A stretch of DNA of 34,115 nt from a virus. Positions 8,301 to 15,114 of the stretch are shown one piece after another (position 1 is the stretch's first letter; every line of letters begins with the position of its first letter). The notes beneath the pieces are model-generated. The model was not told the DNA's origin. It ran no database searches and saw only the letters and a list, made by a program, of their open reading frames with translations. The stretch spans positions 1-34,115 of IMG/VR virus record IMGVR_UViG_3300035698_003120. One strand, given 5' to 3'. The position numbers were made by a program, and so were the translations under genes.

Positions 8301-8974
8301 AATATGCGGGTAGTGACAGGTCTGTAAAAGTTAAGAAACTACCTAAACTAGCAAAAGATAAACAAATTGAGATATTACCTGGTGCTATGACCACATGGCA
8401 AACGTTGTTGAGGATTGGTGCTGGTGTTACAGACAGTACGAATTTTGAACAAGGTATATATTCTTACGGAAAATTAAATGAGAATTACCCAGATTCTTTA
8501 TCCTACGATTATTATATATCTACTGAAACCACAAAAAGCACAGGGGTTGAGATTGGGATGTTATTACCAGTGCAAAAGAAGTTATTGGTAGGATGGAAAG
8601 ATAACGTATCTTATGGTTTGGATAGCATTGACTTATCAGATGGTCCAGTAAGTGATGGCTCTATAGAGTTCACTATTATAGATAATGGGCGTGTATCAAA
8701 AGAAAAATTGACTGAATTAGTACGGGCAGATTTCCTACCTTTAGTCTCTGGTGAATCGGTTGGATTACAATACAAATTAGATCAAGGGGCTACATGGTCA
8801 ACAGAAGAAACTGAATCAACAGCAGATAAGACAAAGCTTAGGTCAATGCTCAAAAACGCAAGACATAAAGAGTATCAGGTTAGAGTGAATTTATATACAA
8901 CAACTACAACATCGCCTAAAGTTACTGCTGTTACGGTTGTCGAGAATTTACTTGCAAGTGAGGAGCAAGTATGA
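5351..8974 (+). CDS. Large tail/receptor-binding protein with LamG fold and Gly-rich insert
   Basis: 1207 aa, coupled by TAATG. Residues 1-135 are WD/propeller-like strands (VGDNIYLAGDSGNVYKRTL, YYGEDDYLYYTSDKVIGRYG), reminiscent of P22 gp10-type tail hub proteins. About 140-218 is the first half of a LamG/concanavalin-like domain (GDISLEAYAKFESLP). Residues about 220-570 are an insert containing Ala/Thr/Ser beta repeats and Gly-rich stretches (NGGGGGGNASAG; HFGGGGGAGGSILIK). The LamG fold resumes at about 575-680 (DTWRHFAVAWDASVATAYLYVDG ... GKVDEVRVWND). Residues 740-840 form another beta domain, and 860-1207 return to tail-hub-like sequence. LamG domains bind glycans, and Gly-rich adhesin tips occur in phage receptor-binding proteins, so host recognition is a reasonable inference. 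The only protein in the window long enough to span a short tail. Confidence 0.7.
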   Translation: MASTPQEFNRIVYGIADYDKEAQPNSVAFIRRIDYRSDPRKWVLLPKPVKESGGVITDLVKWGERVGDNIYLAGDSGNVYKRTLAGSVSLLQATPSSHGNGLKYYGEDDYLYYTSDKVIGRYGRVSGTPIFVDDFLGSEGGIPLNTASMDFEASSSMSADAADSASLSITGDISLEAYAKFESLPTVGNEMVVCSKWDENSDERSYKMVIACVSGYFGNESDGALTIAADTTEAPIDSSAVGTVNTKALTATNASFAAGQRVLIHQTRGTGAGTWQINTIDGYTAGTITLQNSLNATYATGSANAAQVRVLKQYSTVTINSTKTYTAKAWNGTVGGILAFLAGTAIVVTGNITASGTGFRGGAATVGNTTGYGYRGEGTVGDALTKQIANNGNGGGGGQEENANGGGGGGNASAGDRGYGRDSSQIGGYGGDASGNAALTTMTFGGAGGAGMCGSADDHNGLAGANSGGIIFVASAATTVTGTVSASGSSAAGGSGQHFGGGGGAGGSILIKSQIATLGSGLITASAGSGSTNCYGGRNGGNGSVGRIHLDYITSYTGTTSPTINAIQDNTLTDNVVYYLRFYVSDDGTANEYLGSEVVGFAVDTWRHFAVAWDASVATAYLYVDGSLINTMVGTKTAIYDSTALFAIAADYDGASATRSFLDGKVDEVRVWNDIRTAGEILANKDAEIAAAAANLQAYYQLDSSASDETANANNLTIRNTPTYNTVDVPFASPTTRRDIDQTDASSGATYAVQVAIDETATHRQSFVPAKDPQKSIEINVADKGDTSDWTITVHDPLNRAVASKTITNADLVLGDNEFIFSDNWTPVIGATYHFHVTVTSTTGDPTLTAGGANDLEQGQFTSYYQFLVTDSDYHPIDNMLNFLVIGNGRYVATYDGASYTPHRLTLPSTFKVRCFADWREYKAIGTWRGSGIEDYDDGYIFFWDGISDTYNFYIKVPEGAINSMVGSQGVLSIVAGYQGDLLEYAGSDRSVKVKKLPKLAKDKQIEILPGAMTTWQTLLRIGAGVTDSTNFEQGIYSYGKLNENYPDSLSYDYYISTETTKSTGVEIGMLLPVQKKLLVGWKDNVSYGLDSIDLSDGPVSDGSIEFTIIDNGRVSKEKLTELVRADFLPLVSGESVGLQYKLDQGATWSTEETESTADKTKLRSMLKNARHKEYQVRVNLYTTTTTSPKVTAVTVVENLLASEEQV

Positions 8975-9201
8975 AAACAGAAAAACCAGTAGTCAGCAAG
9001 GGCATGAGATTATTACACCAATCACAGATTTTACCCAAGATGATAAAACAGAAACATATAGAAGATGTGATTATCAAATTTGGGTTATTAGCAAATAGAC
9101 CTACGGATAGTACAACTGGGGTTAGGGCGTATTTTGCAACAGATACTAATACATTGTATTTGTATAATGGCACAGCGTGGGTATCGGAGGTATTAACTTA
9201 G
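8971..9201 (+). CDS. Short fibre-type protein
   Basis: 76 aa, starts MKTEKPVVSKG with a GAGGAG ribosome binding site about 3-8 nt upstream and overlaps the tail gene by ATGA. The C-terminal 40 residues (RPTDSTTGVRAYFATDTNTL then YLYNGTAW) match the short beta-hairpin motif that recurs in many phage tail fibres and collagen-like fibre tips, where an Asp-Thr turn is followed by LYxYNGTAW. It may be a small accessory fibre or a trimerising cap associated with the large tail protein. The family pattern is recognisable, the exact role is not. Confidence 0.6.
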   Translation: MKTEKPVVSKGMRLLHQSQILPKMIKQKHIEDVIIKFGLLANRPTDSTTGVRAYFATDTNTLYLYNGTAWVSEVLT

Positions 9202-9204
9202 TAG

Positions 9205-9210
9205 TATAAT
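9205..9210 (+). promoter_or_regulatory. TATAAT box of a leaderless promoter
   Basis: TATAAT follows the stop codon at 9199-9201 by three bases and lies exactly 6 nt before ATG 9217. GGAGG at 9186-9190 is too far from the ATG to serve as a ribosome binding site and would not be in the transcript. No clear -35. Confidence 0.72.
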
Positions 9211-9216
9211 AAACAT

Positions 9217-10281
9217 ATGGCAGAATATTCATTAAAAAGTTACTTCGGAGGATCAGACTCCGACGCATATAAATCATATAAAGACGGTAAAGCTACCGGT
9301 AGTTGGAAAGATTTACCAGATTATATAAGTCAAGGCGGGGGGGCTAGTGGTATGTCTGAACAACTTGATTATAGCAGAATACCGTCTGTTACTGGATTTG
9401 CACAACAGCAAGAAGCTGGCATTAGTGATTCTCTAAGTCAGTTGGTAATGGGCTATAGAGCAATGGAGAAGCCTTTGGATGTATACAATCAATTAGAGGA
9501 AGCATCAGGATTACCAGGTCAAAAAAAGGTAGCAGCCACATTAAGAGAACAAATTGGAAACCTTGAGGACACAATCCGAGCAGTTAAACCTAACATTGCA
9601 GCTACAACTAAGAACTCTTTTGTTGTGGAAGGTCAACGTGCGAATATGGAAACATCTCAGAAAATGCCATTCTTGGAAAGACTGGGTGAATTTTCTACAG
9701 CGTTAGGCAGGGTAGATCAAGGGATTGCAGCTACAAGTGCTGATTTAGCAAACAAGGTATCTTTGTTCTTACAAGGACAACAAATGTCTTTGGAACCTTT
9801 AAAAATACAATACACAAGTATGGTTGATCGGGCCGCGAGATTAACGTCTGCATATGGTGTAGACGCATCAAATCAGTTTACTGCGTATTTAACGCAACTT
9901 CAAAGAGGCTGGGAATTAGACGATCAAGCGACAAATCAAGCCTTTGAGCTTATGAAATTAGATAGTGCATATACTCGAGAGTTACAGAAAGTAGGGTTAG
10001 GATTTGGATTAGATATGTCTAACTTTAACAGTACAGATTCACTATTAAAAGCTATTGGCGAAGCATCAGGAGAACAGATATCATATGAACGCTCATTAAC
10101 TGCACAGAAAAATGCCTCTGAGTCATCTTTTGATCCAACAGGGATAGGACAATATTTTTCTGATGATAATAGTAATAGTTATGCTAATATAGTACCGCCT
10201 CAAATGTCAGCTAAAGAAGGCACTGTACATATAGACCAGAACGGGTTTACTTGGAAAGTTGTTAATGGAAGATGGAGGTAA
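9217..10281 (+). CDS. Putative internal virion/ejection protein
   Basis: 354 aa, leaderless. Mostly alpha-helical, Gln/Ala/Ser-rich, with long amphipathic stretches (residues 60-290) and no Cys. The N-terminus is Ser/Gly/Asp-rich and the C-terminus ends in a short 'HIDQNGFTWKVVNGRWR' beta hairpin. Helical, repeat-like composition, location after the tail genes and pairing with a 765-aa Gly/Ala-rich protein fit podovirus internal-virion proteins (T7 gp14-16 or P22 gp7/16/20 functional class). No motif proves this. Alternative: a tail-associated chaperone. Followed 3 nt later by the next gene with a GGAGGT ribosome binding site. Confidence 0.45.
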   Translation: MAEYSLKSYFGGSDSDAYKSYKDGKATGSWKDLPDYISQGGGASGMSEQLDYSRIPSVTGFAQQQEAGISDSLSQLVMGYRAMEKPLDVYNQLEEASGLPGQKKVAATLREQIGNLEDTIRAVKPNIAATTKNSFVVEGQRANMETSQKMPFLERLGEFSTALGRVDQGIAATSADLANKVSLFLQGQQMSLEPLKIQYTSMVDRAARLTSAYGVDASNQFTAYLTQLQRGWELDDQATNQAFELMKLDSAYTRELQKVGLGFGLDMSNFNSTDSLLKAIGEASGEQISYERSLTAQKNASESSFDPTGIGQYFSDDNSNSYANIVPPQMSAKEGTVHIDQNGFTWKVVNGRWR

Positions 10282-10284
10282 AAT

Positions 10285-12582
10285 ATGCCATATAAAATCA
10301 TAAATGGGAAAAAGGTAGAGTTTGATATTACAACTGGACAACCTATACAAGAGCAATCAGCACAATTACCTCAAGAGGTAGATACTAATACGACTTTTAG
10401 TGAACCTGTAAAGCAATCACGTGGTGTTGGTGGTTTTGTAAAAGATGTTGCGAGTAATGTATATGAAACAGCTGCTGGGTTACCTAAATTGTTATTAGCA
10501 ACTGGTGAAGCTGCAGTTGATCTGGTTAGAATCAATAAGTTAGATAAAGAATTAGAGAAGATACGAGAAGAACCACGAACAGATGATAGTGTTGCTAGAG
10601 AGAGGGCTATTGCTGATGAAATGATTAAGATAGCTCAGATAAATCCTAAGTTAATGAAAAAAGAAGTAGTTGAACAACTTGGAGAAGGGACTATTGCAGA
10701 GAGGGCTGGTAAAGCTGTTTTATATGGAGCAAAGAAGGGCGCAGGTACTGCGTCATTTTTAGTGCCAGGCGGTGGTGGTGCTGCGGTAAAGGTTGGGGGA
10801 AGGATAGCAACGGCAGTAGGTAGGTCTGCGGCTGCTGGTGGAATGGCTGGTTTCTCACAAGATCAAGATGAATTATCATTAGAAGGGTCATTAAAAGATG
10901 CTATGACAGGTGCGTTACTTGGTGCTGCAACAGGTGCTGCTTTTCAAAGTGGTGGTGAACTCTTTAGGGGTGCTAGAAATTTAGCAAAAGTTAGTGGTGA
11001 AAAGTTAGGCAAAGGGATGGTTGATATTGGAGAGAAATTGGGAATATCTGCAAGGGCAAAATCAATCGGCATGAAACCTGCTAAAAAGTATGGTGGTGCT
11101 AAGTTATTTAAGGCGATGGATAATGCTGGTATTACAGGAAACACAGCTGAAGATATAGCTGATTCTGGTAGGGCGACGTTAACTAAAAGTTCTAAAGAAT
11201 TGGTAGATGGGATTAATAAAGCTGGTGGTGGGAAATTAAAGGTTGGTTCAAAAGAATTAGTCACTATGTTAGAAGAAGATATGGCAAAAGCTCCTACAGC
11301 CAAAAAAGGGTTATATGCCAGAATACTAGAAGATGTGAAAGCTGATATTGGAGGAAAGAAGACTATTAAACTAACAGATTTGTATCATTTGAAGCAAGAG
11401 TATGGAGCTATGGGTAAATGGAAGATGGGTTCAGCCTTTGACGAAACGTCATCTGGGATTTATGAAAAACTCTATATGAGAATGAATGGGATGATGGACA
11501 AAGGTTTGAAGTCAACGGGTAACGAAAGCTTTCTAGGTTTAAACAAAAATATAAACATCGCAATTAAAGCATTAAGATATGCTGATGATGCGTCAATGAA
11601 AGTAGCAAACCAAGGGATAGATTTACACGATATTATTGCAGGAGCATCTGGTTTTGCTAGTGCAGGTGGGGTAGGTGGAGTAGTTGCTATGACTACAGGT
11701 AAGGCGGTCAGGAGTCCTCAAGTACAAATGGGAGCTAGTAAAGTGATGCAAAAGGTTGGTGGAAAGATGACTGAAAAAGTTTCTAACAAGATTGCACCGA
11801 AAGTGACATCGGGATTTAGGGCAAGTGGAACGGTTCCAGAAGTAGCAAAGACAGCTATGTCGAACATTCCTAAAAGCATTACCCCGATAACAGCACAGAG
11901 TATGGTAAACGCACCACAAACAGAACCTACACAAGAACCTGTACAACCAGATACACCATCAAGCATGGAGACTACTGCACCAGAGATATTCGAGACACAG
12001 AAGCCGACGACTATAACAGGACATACTATAGATGAGTGGTCGAGTGCTATATCTAAGGCATTAGCTGCTGGTGACAAAAAGGCTGTTGCTTATATGAAAT
12101 CCCAAAAAGCTTTAGAATTGGAGAATGAGAAAAAAAATGTAGTAGAAGAAGAGAGTTCTAATGTAGGAAAGGTGACTGCTGTATTGTCTCAATTGAGTAC
12201 AACGGGTAATCAATCGCTTAAAAGTTACAATGATTTGATTTTTGATAAAAGTGGGAAAGTAGATAAAACAGTTGTCGCTGCAATGAAAACTAATAACAAT
12301 GCGTTAATAGCTGGTACTGCTGCTGGGCAGAAAGCTAGGCAAGCTAAAGCACATTTGTATAGGGTGGCACAGTCGTATTTGAGGATAGATACTGGTGCAG
12401 CTGCACCAGATTCAGAGGTTGAAGCATTAGCTGAAGCACTAGAGCCATCATTATTCGATAACGACGAGACGATAAGAACTAAATTAGAGGTGTATAAGAA
12501 CACATTTGATGCGATTGAAAAACAAAAAGGCATGAAGCCTAGTAGTGGAGTTACTTTTCAAGATGGGAGTGTAGCATTATGA
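10285..12582 (+). CDS. Long internal virion/ejection-type protein
   Basis: 765 aa. A GGAGGT ribosome binding site sits just upstream. Residues about 45-75 and 140-235 contain Gly/Ala-rich hydrophobic helices (KGAGTASFLVPGGGGAAVKV; DAMTGALLGAATGAAFQSGG) typical of membrane-active segments in ejection proteins. Residues 290-440 are a helical region with charged repeats, 450-500 another Gly/Val/Ala-rich stretch, and 525-585 a Pro/Thr/Glu-rich linker (TEPTQEPVQPDTPSSMETT). The C-terminal 180 residues are helical. This mix of membrane-compatible segments and helical rods is what podovirus internal core proteins need to form a conduit across the envelope. No lysozyme or transglycosylase motif was seen. 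Its 3' end overlaps a micro-ORF by ATGA. Confidence 0.5.
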   Translation: MPYKIINGKKVEFDITTGQPIQEQSAQLPQEVDTNTTFSEPVKQSRGVGGFVKDVASNVYETAAGLPKLLLATGEAAVDLVRINKLDKELEKIREEPRTDDSVARERAIADEMIKIAQINPKLMKKEVVEQLGEGTIAERAGKAVLYGAKKGAGTASFLVPGGGGAAVKVGGRIATAVGRSAAAGGMAGFSQDQDELSLEGSLKDAMTGALLGAATGAAFQSGGELFRGARNLAKVSGEKLGKGMVDIGEKLGISARAKSIGMKPAKKYGGAKLFKAMDNAGITGNTAEDIADSGRATLTKSSKELVDGINKAGGGKLKVGSKELVTMLEEDMAKAPTAKKGLYARILEDVKADIGGKKTIKLTDLYHLKQEYGAMGKWKMGSAFDETSSGIYEKLYMRMNGMMDKGLKSTGNESFLGLNKNINIAIKALRYADDASMKVANQGIDLHDIIAGASGFASAGGVGGVVAMTTGKAVRSPQVQMGASKVMQKVGGKMTEKVSNKIAPKVTSGFRASGTVPEVAKTAMSNIPKSITPITAQSMVNAPQTEPTQEPVQPDTPSSMETTAPEIFETQKPTTITGHTIDEWSSAISKALAAGDKKAVAYMKSQKALELENEKKNVVEEESSNVGKVTAVLSQLSTTGNQSLKSYNDLIFDKSGKVDKTVVAAMKTNNNALIAGTAAGQKARQAKAHLYRVAQSYLRIDTGAAAPDSEVEALAEALEPSLFDNDETIRTKLEVYKNTFDAIEKQKGMKPSSGVTFQDGSVAL

Positions 12583-12647
12583 TAGGGGCAATTATTATAG
12601 GAATAACAATCGGAATAGTTATAGGGGTTTTTACTTGGTTTAATTAA
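12579..12647 (+). CDS. 22-aa single-pass membrane microprotein
   Basis: ATG 12579 overlaps the stop of the upstream gene (ATGA) and the frame ends at TAA 12645-12647. The whole product is one hydrophobic helix (MIGAIIIGITIGIVIGVFTW then FN) with GxxxG-like spacing. It directly precedes the TATAAT box that starts the GroES/lysis unit. It may be a small membrane factor linked to lysis or ejection. Short length limits confidence, but the tight stop-start overlap and clean hydrophobic composition argue against chance. Confidence 0.45.
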   Translation: MIGAIIIGITIGIVIGVFTWFN

Positions 12648-12649
12648 GG

Positions 12650-12655
12650 TATAAT
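12650..12655 (+). promoter_or_regulatory. TATAAT box of a leaderless promoter (GroES/lysis unit)
   Basis: TATAAT lies exactly 6 nt before ATG 12662. A TTTACT-like element sits upstream at about 12630 but with suboptimal spacing. The unit it starts contains the 95-aa protein, GroES and the first lysis genes. Confidence 0.72.
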
Positions 12656-12661
12656 AATATT

Positions 12662-12949
12662 ATGGATGAAAGCTTATCAATAGATCAAAAAAGAGAGATG
12701 TTACGTAGACGTGCTGATATGGGTGCTAGTAGTGCAGGTATGGGTGCTGATAATGCTAATTCTATGAGTCCAGATAATCCGATTGCACAAGGTGGTATGA
12801 CTAGTGGGACACCACAACCATCTGGAGGTGCTGCAGGCAATCCATCTGATGGAGCAGCTGCAGGGGTAAAACAGCAAAAAGGTGAGTCACAAACCTTAGT
12901 TAATGCGTTAGTTTTTAGATTAAAAAAGCTTACTGAAAGGGGCGAATAA
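12662..12949 (+). CDS. Low-complexity Gly/Ala/Met-rich protein upstream of GroES
   Basis: 95 aa, leaderless. Residues 1-18 form a charged helix (SIDQKREMLRRRADM). Residues 19-72 are a Gly/Ala/Ser/Pro/Asn-rich disordered stretch (SSAGMGADNANSMSPDNPIA and onward). Residues 73-95 form another helix ending KKLTERGE. Its stop overlaps the GroES start as TAATG. A short helix-linker-helix protein of this type is not a known chaperonin component. It could be an assembly factor or a client adaptor, or simply share the transcript. Function unknown. Confidence 0.6.
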   Translation: MDESLSIDQKREMLRRRADMGASSAGMGADNANSMSPDNPIAQGGMTSGTPQPSGGAAGNPSDGAAAGVKQQKGESQTLVNALVFRLKKLTERGE

Positions 12950-13227
12950 TGAAAATAGTAGCAGCACAAAACACAGTAGTAACTAGGAATACTGCTAATA
13001 CAAAGACTAAGTCAGGATTGATGTTGGCAGAGGCTGAACAGAAGCCACAGATTGGCGATATTGTTTCTATTGGTAATCCAAAAAAAGGTGAATTACTACC
13101 TATCGAAATGGAAATAGGAGATACTATAGTTTTTAGGCGTTATTCAGATAACAGAATACTCATTGAAGGGATCGAATATAACTTCATAGATTTTAAGGAC
13201 GTTGTTGGGGTTTTGCAAGATGAATAA
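12949..13227 (+). CDS. groES: GroES-like co-chaperonin (Cpn10)
   Basis: 92 aa against 97 in E. coli, alignable over its length. Cpn10s form a seven-membered lid that closes the GroEL folding chamber. The Cpn10 fold can be followed: an N-terminal strand 'VAAQNTVVTRN' (compare ADRVVVKR), the mobile-loop region 'TKTKSGLMLAEAEQKPQIGD' in which LML replaces the hydrophobic IVL tripeptide that docks on GroEL, the 'IVSIGNP' strand, 'MEIGDTIVFRRYS' (compare VKVGDRVLFGKYAG), 'ILIEGIEYNFIDFKDVVGVL' (compare KIDGEEYLILRESDVLAVL). Coupled to the upstream gene by TAATG, with AAGGGG upstream as ribosome binding site. It is 11 kb away from the GroEL gene at 23802, unlike bacterial groESL operons. Likely partner: the phage GroEL. 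Confidence 0.9.
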   Translation: MKIVAAQNTVVTRNTANTKTKSGLMLAEAEQKPQIGDIVSIGNPKKGELLPIEMEIGDTIVFRRYSDNRILIEGIEYNFIDFKDVVGVLQDE

Positions 13228-13229
13228 TT

Positions 13230-13517
13230 ATGCCAAGCCGAAAGATGTCAGACTACACCGAAAGAGATTTGTTAATTAAATTAACTGAGAAAGTTGAAGG
13301 ACTAGAAAGGCAAATGAAAGATTTGCTTAGTAATGTTAGAGATCATAGCAAAGACATAGGCAATATTAGAGATAGACTTATTCTAGTAGAACAAGAGAGT
13401 TGCGAAAATACTAAACTAAGGCGAAGAGTAAACGGGGCATTGTTTACAGCTGTTGCAGGATTAGTAACAGGTTTGGTTGTTTTGGTTGAATTTATAATAC
13501 AATGGCTAGGAAAATAA
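13230..13517 (+). CDS. Coiled-coil protein with C-terminal TM (XhlA-like, lysis cassette)
   Basis: 95 aa. Residues 15-65 form a heptad-like coiled coil (LLIKLTEKVEGLERQMKDLL), then a short polar linker and a C-terminal membrane helix (NGALFTAVAGLVTGLVVLVE and FIIQWL). This architecture matches the haemolysin XhlA/holin-associated proteins of phage lysis modules, which tether to the membrane and help the holin. It follows GroES by 2 nt and precedes other lysis genes. Topology: single pass with a soluble coiled coil. The XhlA-like label is by architecture. Confidence 0.6.
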   Translation: MPSRKMSDYTERDLLIKLTEKVEGLERQMKDLLSNVRDHSKDIGNIRDRLILVEQESCENTKLRRRVNGALFTAVAGLVTGLVVLVEFIIQWLGK

Positions 13518-13609
13518 TAAGTACGAAATTGAAGAGGAAACCAATCAGAAAGATAACAAGTGCAAAGAGAAAACGTGCATTTAAGCTACGGTTGAAGAAG
13601 AAATCATGA
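13502..13609 (+). CDS. Very basic 35-aa microprotein
   Basis: ATG 13502 lies inside the end of the coiled-coil/TM gene, and the TGA at 13607-13609 overlaps the next ATG as ATGA. The product (MARKIISTKLKRKPIRKITS, then AKRKRAFKLRLKKKS) has 17 Lys/Arg in 35 residues, no acidic residue and an amphipathic-helix pattern. Such a composition fits nucleic-acid binding, membrane-perturbing cationic peptides or a virion DNA-condensing peptide. Its place inside the lysis cassette suggests a membrane role, but this is inference. Confidence 0.5.
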   Translation: MARKIISTKLKRKPIRKITSAKRKRAFKLRLKKKS

Positions 13610-13848
13610 CTATAGATCAGTTGGCTAAAAAGGTCAAAACTTTTGAGGGGCAACTGGCTACATATACGCAAACTCCTCCACAGATGGATTTAACAGATTT
13701 AAGGAAGATATTAAAAGAAGTCTTTCGTGAAGAAGAGAAGATACAAGCTATGGATAGTGTTAGGACAATAGAATTAGTATCATCAACTATCATAATACTA
13801 TTACTTATAGGCATTATATTCTTGATGTTTTTTACTGAGCCAATTTAG
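13606..13848 (+). CDS. Small C-tail-anchored protein, holin-like
   Basis: 80 aa. Soluble N-terminus with a Gln/Thr/Pro linker, a charged helix at about 28-50 (DLRKILKEVFREEEKIQAM) and one C-terminal hydrophobic helix at about 56-77 (VSSTIIILLLIGIIFLMFF). The start overlaps the basic microprotein by ATGA. Tail-anchored proteins of this size next to an endolysin are commonly holins, pinholins or antiholins. Only one TM segment is seen, so class III-like topology is possible. The call rests on topology and position. Confidence 0.5.
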   Translation: MTIDQLAKKVKTFEGQLATYTQTPPQMDLTDLRKILKEVFREEEKIQAMDSVRTIELVSSTIIILLLIGIIFLMFFTEPI

Positions 13849-13854
13849 TATAAT
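13849..13854 (+). promoter_or_regulatory. TATAAT box of the endolysin's leaderless promoter
   Basis: TATAAT begins one base after the stop codon of the upstream gene (TAG at 13846-13848) and ends exactly 6 nt before ATG 13861. It would allow separate timing of the endolysin. No convincing -35. Confidence 0.72.
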
Positions 13855-13860
13855 AAGAAT

Positions 13861-14757
13861 ATGACTTTAGAAGAATTTAAGAAAAGATATCTAGGAAGTT
13901 CGGTAGAATACCATAGTTACGGAAGCAACTCATTCAATCAATGTGTAGACCTTGTTAATGCTTATATTAATGAAGTATTAGATTGTGGCACTAAAGATTA
14001 CACAGAGATAATAGGTGCAAACGCTAAAGACTTCAAAACGAAATATGATAAAGAAGATTTTGATTGGATAGATAATGATCCAATGGCTATTCCATTGGCT
14101 GGCGATATCATTGTGTGGGATCAGAATGCAGGTAATGGGGTTGGACACGTTGCAATATGTTTAATTGGGAACATAAATACTTTTAATTCATTGGATCAGA
14201 ATTGGAGTAAGAAAGAGAAAGTAACTATAGAAACTCATAATTATAAAAATGTGAGTGGATGGTTAAGACCTGCTAAGGTTGTCCTTATAGACATCAATGC
14301 AGATATATCAACACAATATGAAGATGTGTTTAAATTGAGAACACATAGTTGGTACGAGAAACATATGACGTGGGTTCAGTTGTTTGAATTTGTTGATGAT
14401 GTCGTTTCTAAACTATCGAAAGCTTTAAAACAGATAAACACCATTAAGGAAGATAAAAAGGTCTTAAAAGATAGCTCAAAGGTAAAAGATGCAAAGATAG
14501 AGAACCAGTCTATAGAGATAACAAAACTAATAGAAACAGGAAAACAAAGAAACGAAAGAATAGAACAGGTCGAAGAAAGAAACGAGGAGCTCGAAGGGCA
14601 AGTCGCTGATTTTATTGACTCTCAAGATCAAGGGATAGATAAAGACAAAGAAATCGAAAGATTAAAAGAATTAAACAAGTCTTTGATCGGTAAAACAACT
14701 GTAAAAGATGGATTAGTGATATTATTAAACGCAATAATTAATAAAAAGTGGGGGTGA
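13861..14757 (+). CDS. CHAP-domain endolysin with coiled-coil tail
   Basis: 298 aa, leaderless. Residues 1-140 form a CHAP domain (cysteine/histidine-dependent amidohydrolase/peptidase) that cuts peptidoglycan peptide or amide bonds. The catalytic Cys is in 'NSFNQCVDLV' (C28), the His in 'GVGHVAIC' (H96), and the polar third residue probably in the following 'FNSLDQNW' segment. 'LAGDIIVWD' is the typical strand before the His. Residues 185-298 are a long charged coiled coil (EQVEERNEELEGQVADFID) instead of a familiar cell-wall-binding domain. No signal peptide, so export depends on a holin; holin-like genes lie on both sides. The CHAP call is secure; the coiled-coil tail is unusual and could mediate oligomerisation or virion attachment. 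Confidence 0.85.
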   Translation: MTLEEFKKRYLGSSVEYHSYGSNSFNQCVDLVNAYINEVLDCGTKDYTEIIGANAKDFKTKYDKEDFDWIDNDPMAIPLAGDIIVWDQNAGNGVGHVAICLIGNINTFNSLDQNWSKKEKVTIETHNYKNVSGWLRPAKVVLIDINADISTQYEDVFKLRTHSWYEKHMTWVQLFEFVDDVVSKLSKALKQINTIKEDKKVLKDSSKVKDAKIENQSIEITKLIETGKQRNERIEQVEERNEELEGQVADFIDSQDQGIDKDKEIERLKELNKSLIGKTTVKDGLVILLNAIINKKWG

Positions 14758-14764
14758 AAGAATA

Positions 14765-14977
14765 ATGGAATTAAAAGAAACTATAGATTACGCTAAGAAG
14801 TTAGCTAAATCAAAAACAATAGTAGTAAATACTATTATATTGTTAGGTATCATTGCACAATTACTAACTAGTGTGGAATTACCAATAGACAAAGACTTGC
14901 AAGCAATAGCAATACTGGCTGTAAACTATGTGTTAAGGATAATGACTAAAGAACCTATTGAACGAAAGGTATTATAA
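14765..14977 (+). CDS. Holin-like small membrane protein
   Basis: 70 aa, 7 nt after the endolysin, with GGGGGTGA upstream as ribosome binding site. A basic N-terminal helix (DYAKKLAKSKT) is followed by a TM helix (VVNTIILLGIIAQLLTSVEL), a short polar turn (PIDKDLQ) and a second hydrophobic helix (AIAILAVNYVLRIM) with a charged C-terminus. Two TM helices, small size, basic end and adjacency to an endolysin fit a class II-type phage holin. The end of the gene contains the -10 box for the downstream small RNA. Confidence 0.65.
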   Translation: MELKETIDYAKKLAKSKTIVVNTIILLGIIAQLLTSVELPIDKDLQAIAILAVNYVLRIMTKEPIERKVL

Positions 14978-14978
14978 T
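14973..14978 (+). promoter_or_regulatory. TATAAT box for a small RNA
   Basis: A perfect TATAAT overlaps the stop codon of the holin-like gene. Six bases later (14985) a GGGG run begins the first base of a hairpin. The same 6-nt geometry sets gene starts elsewhere in the window, so the predicted 5' end is 14985. The -35 is not obvious. Confidence 0.55.
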
Positions 14979-14984
14979 ATGCTA

Positions 14985-15114
14985 GGGGTTATCTGGGCGT
15001 CGCAAGAGGTACGATAATCCCCACTAGATTAGAATATTAAAAGGTGGGTGAGCTTAAGAAAATAAAAAAGAGGGGGTTTCTCAATTTTTCCTCTTCCCTA
15101 CCTTTTAGTTTTTT
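14985..15114 (+). ncRNA. Putative phage small RNA or leader with 5' hairpin and terminator
   Basis: The 137-nt gap after the holin-like gene has no coding frame. It starts with a hairpin whose arms are 14985-14993 (GGGGTTATC) and 15013-15022 (GATAATCCCC), 9 bp with one bulged T. This is followed by an A-rich linker and a compound terminator at 15039-15114. The TATAAT at 14973-14978 would place +1 exactly at the first G of the stem. Predicted transcript about 130 nt. It resembles no RNA family I can name. Options: a free small RNA, or a cis-acting early leader (for example a put-like antiterminator), because the next gene begins directly behind the T-tract. Confidence 0.55.
15039..15114 (+). 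terminator. Compound intrinsic terminator
   Basis: Outer stem AAAAGGTGGG (15039-15048) pairs with CCCTACCTTTT (15096-15106) with one bulged T. An inner stem AAGAGG (15068-15073) pairs with CCTCTT (15090-15095). A TTTTTT run (15109-15114) follows. The next ATG is at 15115, so this terminator sits immediately in front of the HNH gene. Confidence 0.6.

Noticed and set aside
10944-12533. Several antisense ORFs opposite the 765-aa internal virion-type gene
   Set aside because: They reflect Gly/Ala/Ser codon composition of the forward gene; no start signals, no domains.
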